Assembly: GCA_903937325.1 (NCBI GenBank)
Contig: CAIZYV010000074.1
Span: 1-6,761 of the forward strand
DNA: 6,761 nucleotides
Source of the DNA: Candidatus Falkowiibacteriota bacterium
Lineage (GTDB): Bacteria; Patescibacteriota; Patescibacteriia; Patescibacteriales; UBA12465
Reading direction: 5' to 3'
Position numbers and translations under genes: made by a program. The notes under the pieces were generated by a model. The model worked only from the letters and a program-made list of their open reading frames with translations, searched no databases and was not told the origin of the DNA. Below, one piece after another: positions 1 to 5,541 of this stretch (position 1 is the stretch's first letter; every line of letters starts with the position of its first letter).

Positions 1-36
1 GCCGTAATCAAAGCTTATGAGCGCTTAATAAAATAA
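1..36 (+). CDS. C-terminal end of an upstream gene (partial)
   Basis: The frame starting at base 1 is open and reads AVIKAYERLIK followed by TAA at 34-36, with a strong terminator 11 nt later, so this is very probably the tail of a plus-strand gene that begins outside the window. The tail (AYERLIK) resembles the last residues of the glycosyltransferase at the other end of the window (ALYEELIKK), and such amphipathic helical ends are common in GT4 enzymes. A glycosyltransferase would fit the polysaccharide context, but 11 residues cannot establish a family. The function is not assigned. Confidence 0.55.
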   Translation, partial: AVIKAYERLIK

Positions 37-47
37 CAAAAATCAAC

Positions 48-77
48 AAAAAACGCTGCTCTTAGGCAGCGTTTTTT
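48..77. terminator. bidirectional rho-independent terminator
   Basis: Perfect 12-bp inverted repeat: AAAAAACGCTGC (48-59), 6-nt loop TCTTAG (60-65), GCAGCGTTTTTT (66-77). The GC-rich core CGCTGC/GCAGCG is flanked by an A-run on the left and a T-run on the right, so each strand produces a stem followed by a U-tract. It lies between the end of the plus-strand gene at 36 and the end of the minus-strand gene at 100, so it can serve both convergent transcripts. Confidence 0.93.
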
Positions 78-99
78 ATATTTATCATTTAAAATAAGT

Positions 100-1368
100 T
101 TATTCTACTTTAAAAGAAATACTATAAGTCAATTGAGAAGCGGAGCCTGTAATCTTAATGTCATAAGCACCGGCTTCTAAATAGGGAACTCCTAAAATTT
201 CTTGGAAACGCCCACGTTTATCGGCTTTTAAGTTAAAAACCGTGCCGCCGAAATCAAGACTAAGATCTTCATTGGGAAAAAAACCACCACCATTTATCAT
301 CACCTGGCTATTAGCGGCCGCACTATTCTTGTCTAGATTAAGAAAGAGGTTTTCGCTGGCATAAATATTTTCTTCCTGCTCTTCGGCAACTAAAGAAGCA
401 ATTTTATTCAATTTATCATCCAATATTAAAATATTGGCATTATTGAAAACAACCAGCTTATCGCCTTGGAGATTCACACTTTCCAAACCCATTGCCCAGC
501 CGCGCGGTCCGGCAATACCGCCGGTCCAAGCCCAATCGCTGGCCTTCATCGTATCTTTATCTAATTTAACGACACCAATACCATTAGAAAAATAAACAAA
601 CTGACTGAAACCGGAAGCCGAAATATCAAAACCTTCGTAATCAAGATGCTTAAAGCTGGAAAGAAGTTTACCATCGAGATTAAATTTCTTAGCATAATAA
701 TCATCGACTACATAAACATCATTATTGGCATCAATATAAATCTTATGGGCACTCGGATTGACACGGAAATTTAAAGGAATCTCCTTAACAACGATACGGC
801 TTTCTCGATCATAAACATAAAGACGACCATTTTGGATATTAAAGAGGAAACGGTTATTGCCGCGAACATTATAAGGCACCTGAGAATTGCTAAAAGAATA
901 TTCGTTAATTACCTGTAAATTATCATTCCAAACTTTCAAGCTTTTCTCACTGATAGTCACTAATTGACCGTCGATTTCATCAACACGGTTATACCACTCC
1001 CAATAAGAATTACGTAAAGATGTAACTAAATTAAGATTTGCACCGCTAACTTCATACTTATATAAACTAAAATCACTAACTGTATAAACAAATAACTTCG
1101 TTCCTTCTTGACGCAAGTGAGCATCATAAAAATTACCATAACGACCAAATTTGGGATCTAATGGCTTAATCTTCGCCAGACGCTTTAATTCTTTGCCCTG
1201 CAAACGAAAAAGCTCCAAGCTACCAGTGTTGGCAGTAACGACATACAACTCCGATTGATAGACTAAGGCGTCACCAGAGTAATAAGACTTGGTCTCTCCT
1301 TGAGAATAAGAGGCAAATAATAGGGAAATGACCCCTAAAATAACGCTGAAAATAGTAAATTTTTTCAT
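100..1368 (-). CDS. secreted beta-propeller-like protein with C-terminal Ig-like domain
   Basis: 422 aa, exported, function not recognised. The N-terminus is a Sec-type signal peptide (MKKF, hydrophobic about 5-20, likely cleaved near 20-24). Residues about 30-330 contain seven similar units, each a hydrophobic strand ending in a 'VY/VF' pattern, a turn, then an 'LyxY/LkvW' strand. Examples are LYVVTA (41), LFVYTV (92), LVTISE (136), FLFNIQ (174), IYIDAN (210), FVYFSN (257) and LVVFNN (305). Seven units suggest one complete seven-bladed propeller of the PQQ/NHL/WD40-like superfamily, although no family signature is exact. Residues about 340-422 form a separate beta-rich module with VMINGGGFFPNEDLSL and AGAYDIKITG, resembling an IPT/TIG or Ig-like domain. 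The start at 1368 is fixed by the signal peptide; no Shine-Dalgarno is visible. It is divergent from the Wzz-like gene and probably acts at the cell surface. The blade count is my reading, not a computed result. Confidence 0.85.
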   Translation of the reverse strand: MKKFTIFSVILGVISLLFASYSQGETKSYYSGDALVYQSELYVVTANTGSLELFRLQGKELKRLAKIKPLDPKFGRYGNFYDAHLRQEGTKLFVYTVSDFSLYKYEVSGANLNLVTSLRNSYWEWYNRVDEIDGQLVTISEKSLKVWNDNLQVINEYSFSNSQVPYNVRGNNRFLFNIQNGRLYVYDRESRIVVKEIPLNFRVNPSAHKIYIDANNDVYVVDDYYAKKFNLDGKLLSSFKHLDYEGFDISASGFSQFVYFSNGIGVVKLDKDTMKASDWAWTGGIAGPRGWAMGLESVNLQGDKLVVFNNANILILDDKLNKIASLVAEEQEENIYASENLFLNLDKNSAAANSQVMINGGGFFPNEDLSLDFGGTVFNLKADKRGRFQEILGVPYLEAGAYDIKITGSASQLTYSISFKVE

Positions 1369-1411
1369 AATATTACAAAATATGGCTAATCATCAATTAA
1401 TGAATCTCTTG

Positions 1412-1440
1412 ATAGTATCTTATTTTTTAAAAAATGTCAA
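1412..1440 (-). promoter_or_regulatory. sigma-70 promoter of the beta-propeller gene
   Basis: On the minus strand: TTGACA (1440-1435), 17-nt spacer, TACTAT (1417-1412). The -35 is perfect and the -10 has the conserved TA...T positions. The predicted start near 1405 gives a leader of about 36 nt before the ATG at 1368. The spacer contains the self-complementary TTTTTTAAAAAA (1423-1434). The promoter is back to back with that of the Wzz-like gene. Confidence 0.75.
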
Positions 1441-1470
1441 GGGATATTAGGAAAAAATTAAGCCAAGGCC

Positions 1471-1499
1471 TTGACAAATAAAAAGTAATGTATTAAAAT
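1471..1499 (+). promoter_or_regulatory. sigma-70 promoter of the Wzz-like gene
   Basis: TTGACA (1471-1476), 17-nt spacer, TAAAAT (1494-1499; 5 of 6 match to TATAAT). The expected start near 1506 leaves a leader of only about 12 nt before the ATG at 1519. There is no room for a normal Shine-Dalgarno and none is seen. Confidence 0.8.
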
Positions 1500-1518
1500 A
1501 AGAAATCAAATTAAAACT

Positions 1519-2322
1519 ATGGACTTAAAAGAATTTTTATTATTAATTAAGCGAAAACGTCAAACTATCGCTTTAATTTTAGCCAGCGCAGTTATTATAA
1601 CGGCCGCAGTCTCTTTATTATTTCCCTTACGCTACGAGGCTAGCTCCCGTTTGCTTATCACGCAAGAAAGTGGGGAAGCCGACGCTTACATGATTTCTCG
1701 TTCGAATGAATATCTCGGCAACCTCTTTGCTCAGGTTATTCATTCCAGCTCTTTTTTCGATTTAAGCATGGATTCACAATATAATGTCGAACAAAGTTAT
1801 TTCAGCGGCAATTACGCGCAAAAAATGAAAATTTGGCGCGATACGGTTCAAAGCCGCACTTTAAGTGATTCCGGTATTGTGGAAATAAGCGTCTATCATA
1901 GCAGCCCTTATCAGGCACAACAGCTTGCTCTAGCAGTAAATGACGTCATGATTAATAAAAATAGCAATTATCAGAGCAACGGCGATAAGGTTAAAATTAA
2001 TATTATTGATCAACCCTTAGTTTCCACTTATCCAGTCAAACCGAATCTCTTGCAAAACTCCGCCCTAGCCGCTGTCTTCAGCTTAATTTTTGCTTTATTC
2101 TATATTTATATTTTTCCCGAGGACCGTTACGACTGGCTTTTATTCGGCAAGAAGAAGCATCAGCGCCGTGAACAAAAAAAAGAATTGGCAACTAACGCCG
2201 TCTGGCAATCCTTACCAGTCGCTGAGCAAATTCAAAGTGCCAGTGAAGCGGTAAATACTCCAGCTGTCGCCCAAAGCCTGCCCATGTCACCGCAAGGCAA
2301 TATCAATAATATTTTAAGATAA
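1519..2322 (+). CDS. Wzz/CpsC-type polysaccharide co-polymerase (chain-length determinant)
   Basis: 267 aa. Proteins of this family (Wzz domain) sit in the cytoplasmic membrane and set the length, or control the polymerisation and export, of surface polysaccharide. The sequence shows the expected topology. A short basic N-terminus (KRKR, 11-14) precedes TM1 at about 17-36, then an external domain at 37-178, then TM2 at about 179-199. The Pro-containing motif VSTYPVKPN (168-176) immediately before TM2 is the family hallmark, with 'KINIIDQP' before it. The external domain is about 140 residues, shorter than in typical proteobacterial Wzz and closer to Gram-positive CpsC/YwqC-like proteins. After TM2 there is a cytoplasmic tail of about 68 residues with a basic patch (KKKHQRREQKK, 211-221) and a low-complexity Q/A/P-rich end. 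There is no Walker motif or tyrosine cluster, so no fused tyrosine kinase. It has its own promoter with a leader of about 12 nt and no Shine-Dalgarno. Confidence 0.9.
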   Translation: MDLKEFLLLIKRKRQTIALILASAVIITAAVSLLFPLRYEASSRLLITQESGEADAYMISRSNEYLGNLFAQVIHSSSFFDLSMDSQYNVEQSYFSGNYAQKMKIWRDTVQSRTLSDSGIVEISVYHSSPYQAQQLALAVNDVMINKNSNYQSNGDKVKINIIDQPLVSTYPVKPNLLQNSALAAVFSLIFALFYIYIFPEDRYDWLLFGKKKHQRREQKKELATNAVWQSLPVAEQIQSASEAVNTPAVAQSLPMSPQGNINNILR

Positions 2323-2323
2323 A

Positions 2324-2376
2324 TGTCAGTCTGAGCGGAGGAAAGGATACTTATCCTTTTCTTCTCCCAGCTTGAG
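2324..2376. repeat. REP-like imperfect palindromic element
   Basis: The element starts one base after the Wzz-like stop codon. It begins TGTCAGTCTGAGCGGAG (2324-2340), which resembles the opening of the dispersed 'GTCA-n-CTGAGCGnAG...GAAGG' intergenic palindromes I know from many bacterial genomes. The core AAAGGAT (2342-2348), loop ACTT, ATCCTTT (2353-2359) is a perfect 7-bp stem. An outer arm, CTGAGC (2331-2336) with GCTTGAG (2370-2376), pairs with one bulge, and GGAG/CTCC segments lie between. No T-tract follows, so it is not a standard terminator. The repeat assignment rests on recall of the motif; there is no second clear copy in this window. Confidence 0.5.
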
Positions 2377-2420
2377 ATGCACTTAAGCGGTTGAACAGAA
2401 CTTTAACAAATATATATATC

Positions 2421-3284
2421 ATGAAAAAAACGATGATGTTTTTGGTGTCGTGTTGGCTAGCCTTTAGCGGCTTAGCGCAAAGTCCGACACCAATTAGCCG
2501 TCAAGCCAATTTATCCGTCTTTAGCGGTTATTTTGCCAAAAGGCAAAACACCAATAATAATGGACACTGGCTTGGTGTTTACGGTGATATTCCTCTCTAC
2601 CGCTCTCCAGCGGAAAACTGGAATGTTAGTCTCTATGGACTCTATGTCCAGTCCCAATGGACCGATAATCTCGGACCATACAGTGCTAAGACCCGCGATT
2701 TTGCAGCCGGTTTAAGCACTGGATATTACAGTGAATTTTTTTCATTCACTCACGCCTTTTACGGCGCCCTTGCTCTTGGCTATAAAAACAGCCGAGAAAC
2801 AGGAGAGGTGAAGAAAAAAAAATATAACTCTTTAGGCAAACAGCGGGATCACTTGCTGACCGGCAGCCTTAATCTTAATCTGATTAAATATTCAGGTTTC
2901 AGACCAAGGCTACTACCGCGAACGCAATTAGTCTTTAGCTGGCAAACGCCCCTTAATGCCGAGAAAACTCTTAGCGCCAACGGCGAGCCGGCGAATATCG
3001 TTAACACCTGGAACAAAGGCTATCAGGAAATAGCTTTGAAGCAAAGCTTAGTGGATATTCCACTTGGTTATGCACAGAATTATTTCTTGCAACCAAAAAT
3101 CGGCTATCAGTATAGCCATTATCAAGCGGGAGTAAATAAAAACGCACACGCTCCGCTATTCGAACTGGCCTTACATAAAGACGGCCAAGATGATTTTTTC
3201 ACTGTAACCGTTATGCAAAAATTTAACGGTCAGAGTGATAATTTTTTTATTTATTGTAGTATTAATCTGTTAAAAATTAAGTAA
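2421..3284 (+). CDS. exported beta-strand-rich protein, outer-membrane-barrel-like
   Basis: 287 aa, family not recognised. The N-terminus is a signal peptide (MKKTMM, hydrophobic about 5-19) with a likely cut after SGLA (A19), giving a mature start QSPTP. The mature part is rich in Tyr, Phe, Trp, Asn and Gly and contains roughly 10-12 amphipathic alternating strands. Examples are WNVSLYGLYVQSQ (67-79), FAAGLSTGYY (94-103), AFYGALALGYK (112-122), TGSLNLNLIKY (147-157), TQLVFSWQ (168-175), QPKIGYQYSHYQ (224-235), FFTVTVMQKF (259-268) and FFIYCSINLL (275-284). That pattern is typical of transmembrane beta-barrels, but the last residue is Lys, not the Phe/Tyr that usually ends BAM substrates. A basic loop (KKKKYNSLGKQR) lies at 131-142. 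The frame extends upstream to a TTG at 2391, but the ATG at 2421 puts the signal peptide at the N-terminus and is preferred. There is no Shine-Dalgarno. The next gene follows after 4 nt. Confidence 0.8.
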   Translation: MKKTMMFLVSCWLAFSGLAQSPTPISRQANLSVFSGYFAKRQNTNNNGHWLGVYGDIPLYRSPAENWNVSLYGLYVQSQWTDNLGPYSAKTRDFAAGLSTGYYSEFFSFTHAFYGALALGYKNSRETGEVKKKKYNSLGKQRDHLLTGSLNLNLIKYSGFRPRLLPRTQLVFSWQTPLNAEKTLSANGEPANIVNTWNKGYQEIALKQSLVDIPLGYAQNYFLQPKIGYQYSHYQAGVNKNAHAPLFELALHKDGQDDFFTVTVMQKFNGQSDNFFIYCSINLLKIK

Positions 3285-3288
3285 AGTC

Positions 3289-4107
3289 ATGAGAGTAAGA
3301 GAATGGTTCGGAATAGCCGTTATTATATTCCTAATTTTATTGATTGCCTTCCCACAACTATACAAAGGGGAAACAAAGACAACACCGGCGCCACAAAAAG
3401 AAGCGCCAATTATTGAACAGCCGGCTCCTATAATAGAAAAGCCGATAACCGTCGCACCTGACCCTTGCAGCCAGATTTCGCTCCTCAGAGCGGAATTAGC
3501 AGCTCGCCAGGCCGCAACTACTCAGGCCGCTAAAGCCGAAGCCGATGCTCAAAACGCGTACAACCGGGCTAAAAAAGATTGCTTAGGCGAAGATAAAGAA
3601 GAGTCTATAAAATCTTCTAGTAACCGAAACCGTCCCCCAAACAAAAGTGAAGGCAAAAAAGCTGCCACAGTCGAACCAACGGAAAAAGAGTTCACTCAGG
3701 CCGCTGAACAATATGTAAGTAGCTCCCGCAGTTTAGGGCCAACTCACGATGTTTCTACCTCTGTCAGTGATGGAGACATAAAAATGGTCACCTTCTGTGT
3801 CAATATTCATGGCACTGATCCAAGCTCCTTCTGGCCACACATATCTATACAGAGCGGAGGTTCAGTCGAAGGAGCGGTCTTAAATGGTGACGGAACTGGG
3901 TATAACGTAAAAATATATCCTGTTGAAACAATTTCCGGCCTATACGGGGTTACCTTTGACAAGGAGATCTTTGTACAATGTGATCTTCTAACCGCCTGGT
4001 CGCCAACGGATATCCGTATCGGTAGTGATTACCATTGGGCGCAGCCATGGAAGTCCTCCCAGGTACAAAATATCGATGGAATTGCCTACTACGTAGTGCA
4101 GTTCTAA
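3289..4107 (+). CDS. membrane-anchored protein with Pro-rich segment, helix and C-terminal domain
   Basis: 272 aa, family not recognised. Residues 1-24 are a basic N-terminus (MRVREW) and one membrane segment (about 7-24) without a cleavage site, so the protein is probably anchored with its bulk outside the cytoplasm. Residues 30-59 are Pro/Lys/Glu-rich (APQKEAPIIEQPAP, EKPITVAPDP), like the envelope-spanning part of TonB-type proteins. Residues 60-98 form an Ala-rich helix, probably a coiled coil, with Cys at both ends (C60, C98). Residues 99-130 are a polar, probably disordered linker. Residues 131-272 are a globular, mostly beta domain with C170 and C231, a possible disulfide. I do not recognise this domain and see no TonB C-terminal signature. 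The gene starts 4 nt after the barrel-like gene, so the two are co-transcribed and perhaps translationally coupled. There is no Shine-Dalgarno. A strong terminator follows. Confidence 0.85.
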   Translation: MRVREWFGIAVIIFLILLIAFPQLYKGETKTTPAPQKEAPIIEQPAPIIEKPITVAPDPCSQISLLRAELAARQAATTQAAKAEADAQNAYNRAKKDCLGEDKEESIKSSSNRNRPPNKSEGKKAATVEPTEKEFTQAAEQYVSSSRSLGPTHDVSTSVSDGDIKMVTFCVNIHGTDPSSFWPHISIQSGGSVEGAVLNGDGTGYNVKIYPVETISGLYGVTFDKEIFVQCDLLTAWSPTDIRIGSDYHWAQPWKSSQVQNIDGIAYYVVQF

Positions 4108-4115
4108 TTTCAAAC

Positions 4116-4165
4116 GTCCCGAGAAACAGAGCAATTCACCGCTTTGCTTTCTTGGGACTTTTTTT
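4116..4165 (+). terminator. rho-independent terminator of the plus-strand operon
   Basis: GTCCCGAGAAACAGAGC (4116-4132), 8-nt loop AATTCACC, then GCTTTG (4141-4146), bulged C, TTTCTTGGGAC (4148-4158) and seven Ts (4159-4165). This gives 17 bp with two G-U pairs and one bulge, directly followed by a T-tract, 8 nt after the stop codon of the membrane-anchored protein gene. It ends the transcript carrying the barrel-like/anchored pair. Confidence 0.93.
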
Positions 4166-4189
4166 ATTTACAAAAATAATCAAGCGATT

Positions 4190-4225
4190 AAAAAAAGTCC
4201 CCATTCTTTTTCAAGAAATGGGGAC
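4190..4225 (-). terminator. rho-independent terminator of the lipoprotein gene
   Basis: Read on the minus strand: stem GTCCCCATTTCTT (4225-4213), loop GAAA, AAGAATGGGGAC (4208-4197), then seven Us (4196-4190). This is 12 bp with one bulged base. It lies 24 nt past the lipoprotein stop codon and faces the plus-strand terminator only 24 bp away, so convergent transcription is blocked from both sides. Confidence 0.92.
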
Positions 4226-4249
4226 CAGAAATATATAAGTGATGTGAGG

Positions 4250-5416
4250 TTACGGGTTAATTATATTAATGTATAAATCCCCATACACTGCGTCAAAATA
4301 TTGACTTAGTGCATTGTTAGGATTTGTAACCGGATTGCTTATCGTACTCCCAAACCTGGCCCTTTTTGGCAGGCTCGAAAGCGACAACTGATATTGTGAC
4401 CAATTACTATAGCCGGAGACAGAGGCAGTCGCGTGAAGAGGTGTGGCCCAACTGTCGTTTTCCTTGAATTGGATCCAGGCGGCTATAGCGGAAAAAGCCT
4501 GTTCGTTATTTTGGTAAATAATCAGGTTATTATTAGTCTGATCAATATCGAAACGTAAGTAATTATCTCCGAAAGAGCCGGGGACTTCGGCCGTATTACC
4601 ACCGTTAGTGCTAACATTACCGTCGGCATCAACGTGATATTTCATTAAACCATAATTCGAGGCATCAACGAACTGGGAACCTTTGAATGAGGCCCACTGT
4701 TCACCGGAGTCATTGCTTACCCGAATTAATGGAGCCGCTTCCACGTCGAAATTTGCAGGACTGTCTAAATATACCTTTACCCAGTGGCCGTTTTGGCCCT
4801 CAGGCATAGTGTATAAGTTATTATTTTCCAAACGGTAATTTGTGTCTACCGTCGGGATAATTAACAGCACCTGCCAAGACGGCGTAGTAATGTTTCCTCT
4901 GATTTTATATTCAGCGGGGAACATGAAAGCACCGTTTTTATAGAGGTAAAACTCCTGGCGGTAAACACCGGTAGAAAGCAGAGTTTTGCTTTTCCAGATT
5001 ATCGGATCACCAGCAACTCTTGGCAAATTATTCAACCAAAGGGTTGATTGATGAGCGTTCCCGTTTATATCTACTCCTACTAATAAGACGGACGATATGG
5101 TAAATACTCTCTCGTAAAAATTATTTGGAGTCGCCGCTAAGGACGTCACGCCGTTGTTAGAAAATGTCCACTGAATAGTAGTCATCTCTATAGTTGAGGA
5201 GTAGGAAAAATTATATAAATTTCCAGCCTCAATGGGAATGGTATCACCATTAGCGGTGAGTGATTTTAGGCCATCAGGACCGGCAACGGTAATTTTGAGG
5301 ACGCCGTCATCGACCGGGCTCAGATCGTCAAATTCAACGTATTCCAGCTTTGTGCAGCTGGAAAAAGAAAATACGAGGGCAGCTATCATAGCGCCCAAAA
5401 AGAACAACTTTTTCAT
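4250..5416 (-). CDS. lipoprotein with N-terminal PKD/Ig-like domain
   Basis: 388 aa, function unknown. The N-terminus (MKKLFF, hydrophobic to about 18, then FSFSSC) is a lipoprotein signal with Cys21 as the lipidated residue. Serine at -1 is acceptable; phenylalanine at -3 is a loose match of the kind frequent in Bacteroidetes-type lipoproteins. An acidic tether (EFDDLSPVDD, 28-37) follows. Residues about 38-130 look like a PKD or Ig-like domain: GVLKITVAGPDG, then IQWTFSNNG (81-89), then a final strand pair with VLLVGVDINGN (110-120). Residues about 135-388 are a larger beta-rich region with many aromatics and Asn/Gly turns (WKSKTLL 141-147, YRQEFYLYKNGAF 152-164, NYLRFDIDQTNNNLIIY 285-301). 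I cannot place this region in a family; a carbohydrate-binding jelly-roll fold is possible. The ATG at 5416 is fixed by the lipoprotein signal; no Shine-Dalgarno is visible. It is the only gene of its transcript before the terminator at 4190-4225. Confidence 0.87.
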   Translation of the reverse strand: MKKLFFLGAMIAALVFSFSSCTKLEYVEFDDLSPVDDGVLKITVAGPDGLKSLTANGDTIPIEAGNLYNFSYSSTIEMTTIQWTFSNNGVTSLAATPNNFYERVFTISSVLLVGVDINGNAHQSTLWLNNLPRVAGDPIIWKSKTLLSTGVYRQEFYLYKNGAFMFPAEYKIRGNITTPSWQVLLIIPTVDTNYRLENNNLYTMPEGQNGHWVKVYLDSPANFDVEAAPLIRVSNDSGEQWASFKGSQFVDASNYGLMKYHVDADGNVSTNGGNTAEVPGSFGDNYLRFDIDQTNNNLIIYQNNEQAFSAIAAWIQFKENDSWATPLHATASVSGYSNWSQYQLSLSSLPKRARFGSTISNPVTNPNNALSQYFDAVYGDLYINIINP

Positions 5417-5438
5417 GTGTATTAGTATTAGGGTTAAA

Positions 5439-5498
5439 ATTCAGATTAATTCCTCAAGACCGCTTTTTTAAAAAACTGCCTTGAGCATCAATCCGAAT
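5439..5498 (-). promoter_or_regulatory. long imperfect hairpin in the leader region of the lipoprotein gene
   Basis: The plus-strand arms are ATTCAGATTAATTCCTCAAG (5439-5458) and CTTGAGCATCAATCCGAAT (5480-5498), around a 21-nt centre containing the palindrome TTTTTTAAAAAA (5464-5475). As minus-strand RNA, the two positions that differ between the arms become G-U pairs. The stem then has about 17 pairs, interrupted only by a small asymmetric bulge. As plus-strand RNA the same positions are A-C mismatches. This suggests the structure belongs to a minus-strand transcript, either the lipoprotein leader or the glycosyltransferase 3' region. No U-tract follows the full stem, so it is not a standard terminator. 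Confidence 0.6.
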
Positions 5499-5505
5499 CC
5501 TCCCC

Positions 5506-5518
5506 TCTTTGTCAAAGA
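5506..5518. promoter_or_regulatory. 13-bp palindrome over a TTGACA box, possible operator or -35
   Basis: TCTTTG-T-CAAAGA is a perfect odd palindrome. It contains a minus-strand TTGACA (5515-5510), but the hexamer 17 nt further on is ATTGAT (5492-5487), a poor -10, so it is doubtful as a promoter. If it is one, transcription would begin near 5480, inside the hairpin described at 5439-5498. It could instead be a repressor site. I see no other convincing promoter for the lipoprotein gene, which may be read from the upstream glycosyltransferase transcript. Confidence 0.3.
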
Positions 5519-5523
5519 ACAAA

Positions 5524-5538
5524 ATTATTTAAAATAAT
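5524..5538. repeat. 15-bp AT-only palindrome after the glycosyltransferase gene
   Basis: ATTATTT-A-AAATAAT is a perfect 7+1+7 palindrome lying 3 nt past the glycosyltransferase stop codon on the minus strand, followed in that direction by TTTTG. With no G-C pairs it would be a weak terminator at best. Confidence 0.3.
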
Positions 5539-5541
5539 TAT

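Noticed and set aside
2391..2418. TTGAAC with TATATA 16 nt downstream as a promoter for the gene at 2421
   Set aside because: The transcription start would fall a few bases inside the coding sequence, so it cannot serve this start codon unless initiation is atypical.
2391..2420. TTG start giving 10 extra residues before the barrel-like protein
   Set aside because: The extra residues would bury the signal peptide; the ATG at 2421 places the basic n-region and hydrophobic segment at the N-terminus.
2421..2453. LVSC at residues 8-11 of the barrel-like protein as a lipobox
   Set aside because: Only about four hydrophobic residues precede the Cys, too few for a lipoprotein signal; the hydrophobic stretch continues to a normal SGLA cleavage site.
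2533..2715. 60-codon open frame in another plus-strand frame
   Set aside because: Lies wholly inside the barrel-like gene and has no protein-like features; a shadow frame.
3850..3873. AGAGCGGAGGTTCAGTCGAAGG resembling a REP-like repeat
   Set aside because: It lies within the coding sequence, encodes an ordinary turn (QSGGSVEGA) and has no palindromic partner, so resemblance is probably chance.
4035..4238. 67-codon plus-strand frame
   Set aside because: Overlaps the end of the anchored-protein gene and runs through both terminators; chance frame.
5232..5471. 79-codon plus-strand frame
   Set aside because: Antisense to the lipoprotein N-terminus and its leader hairpin; no promoter or recognisable protein.
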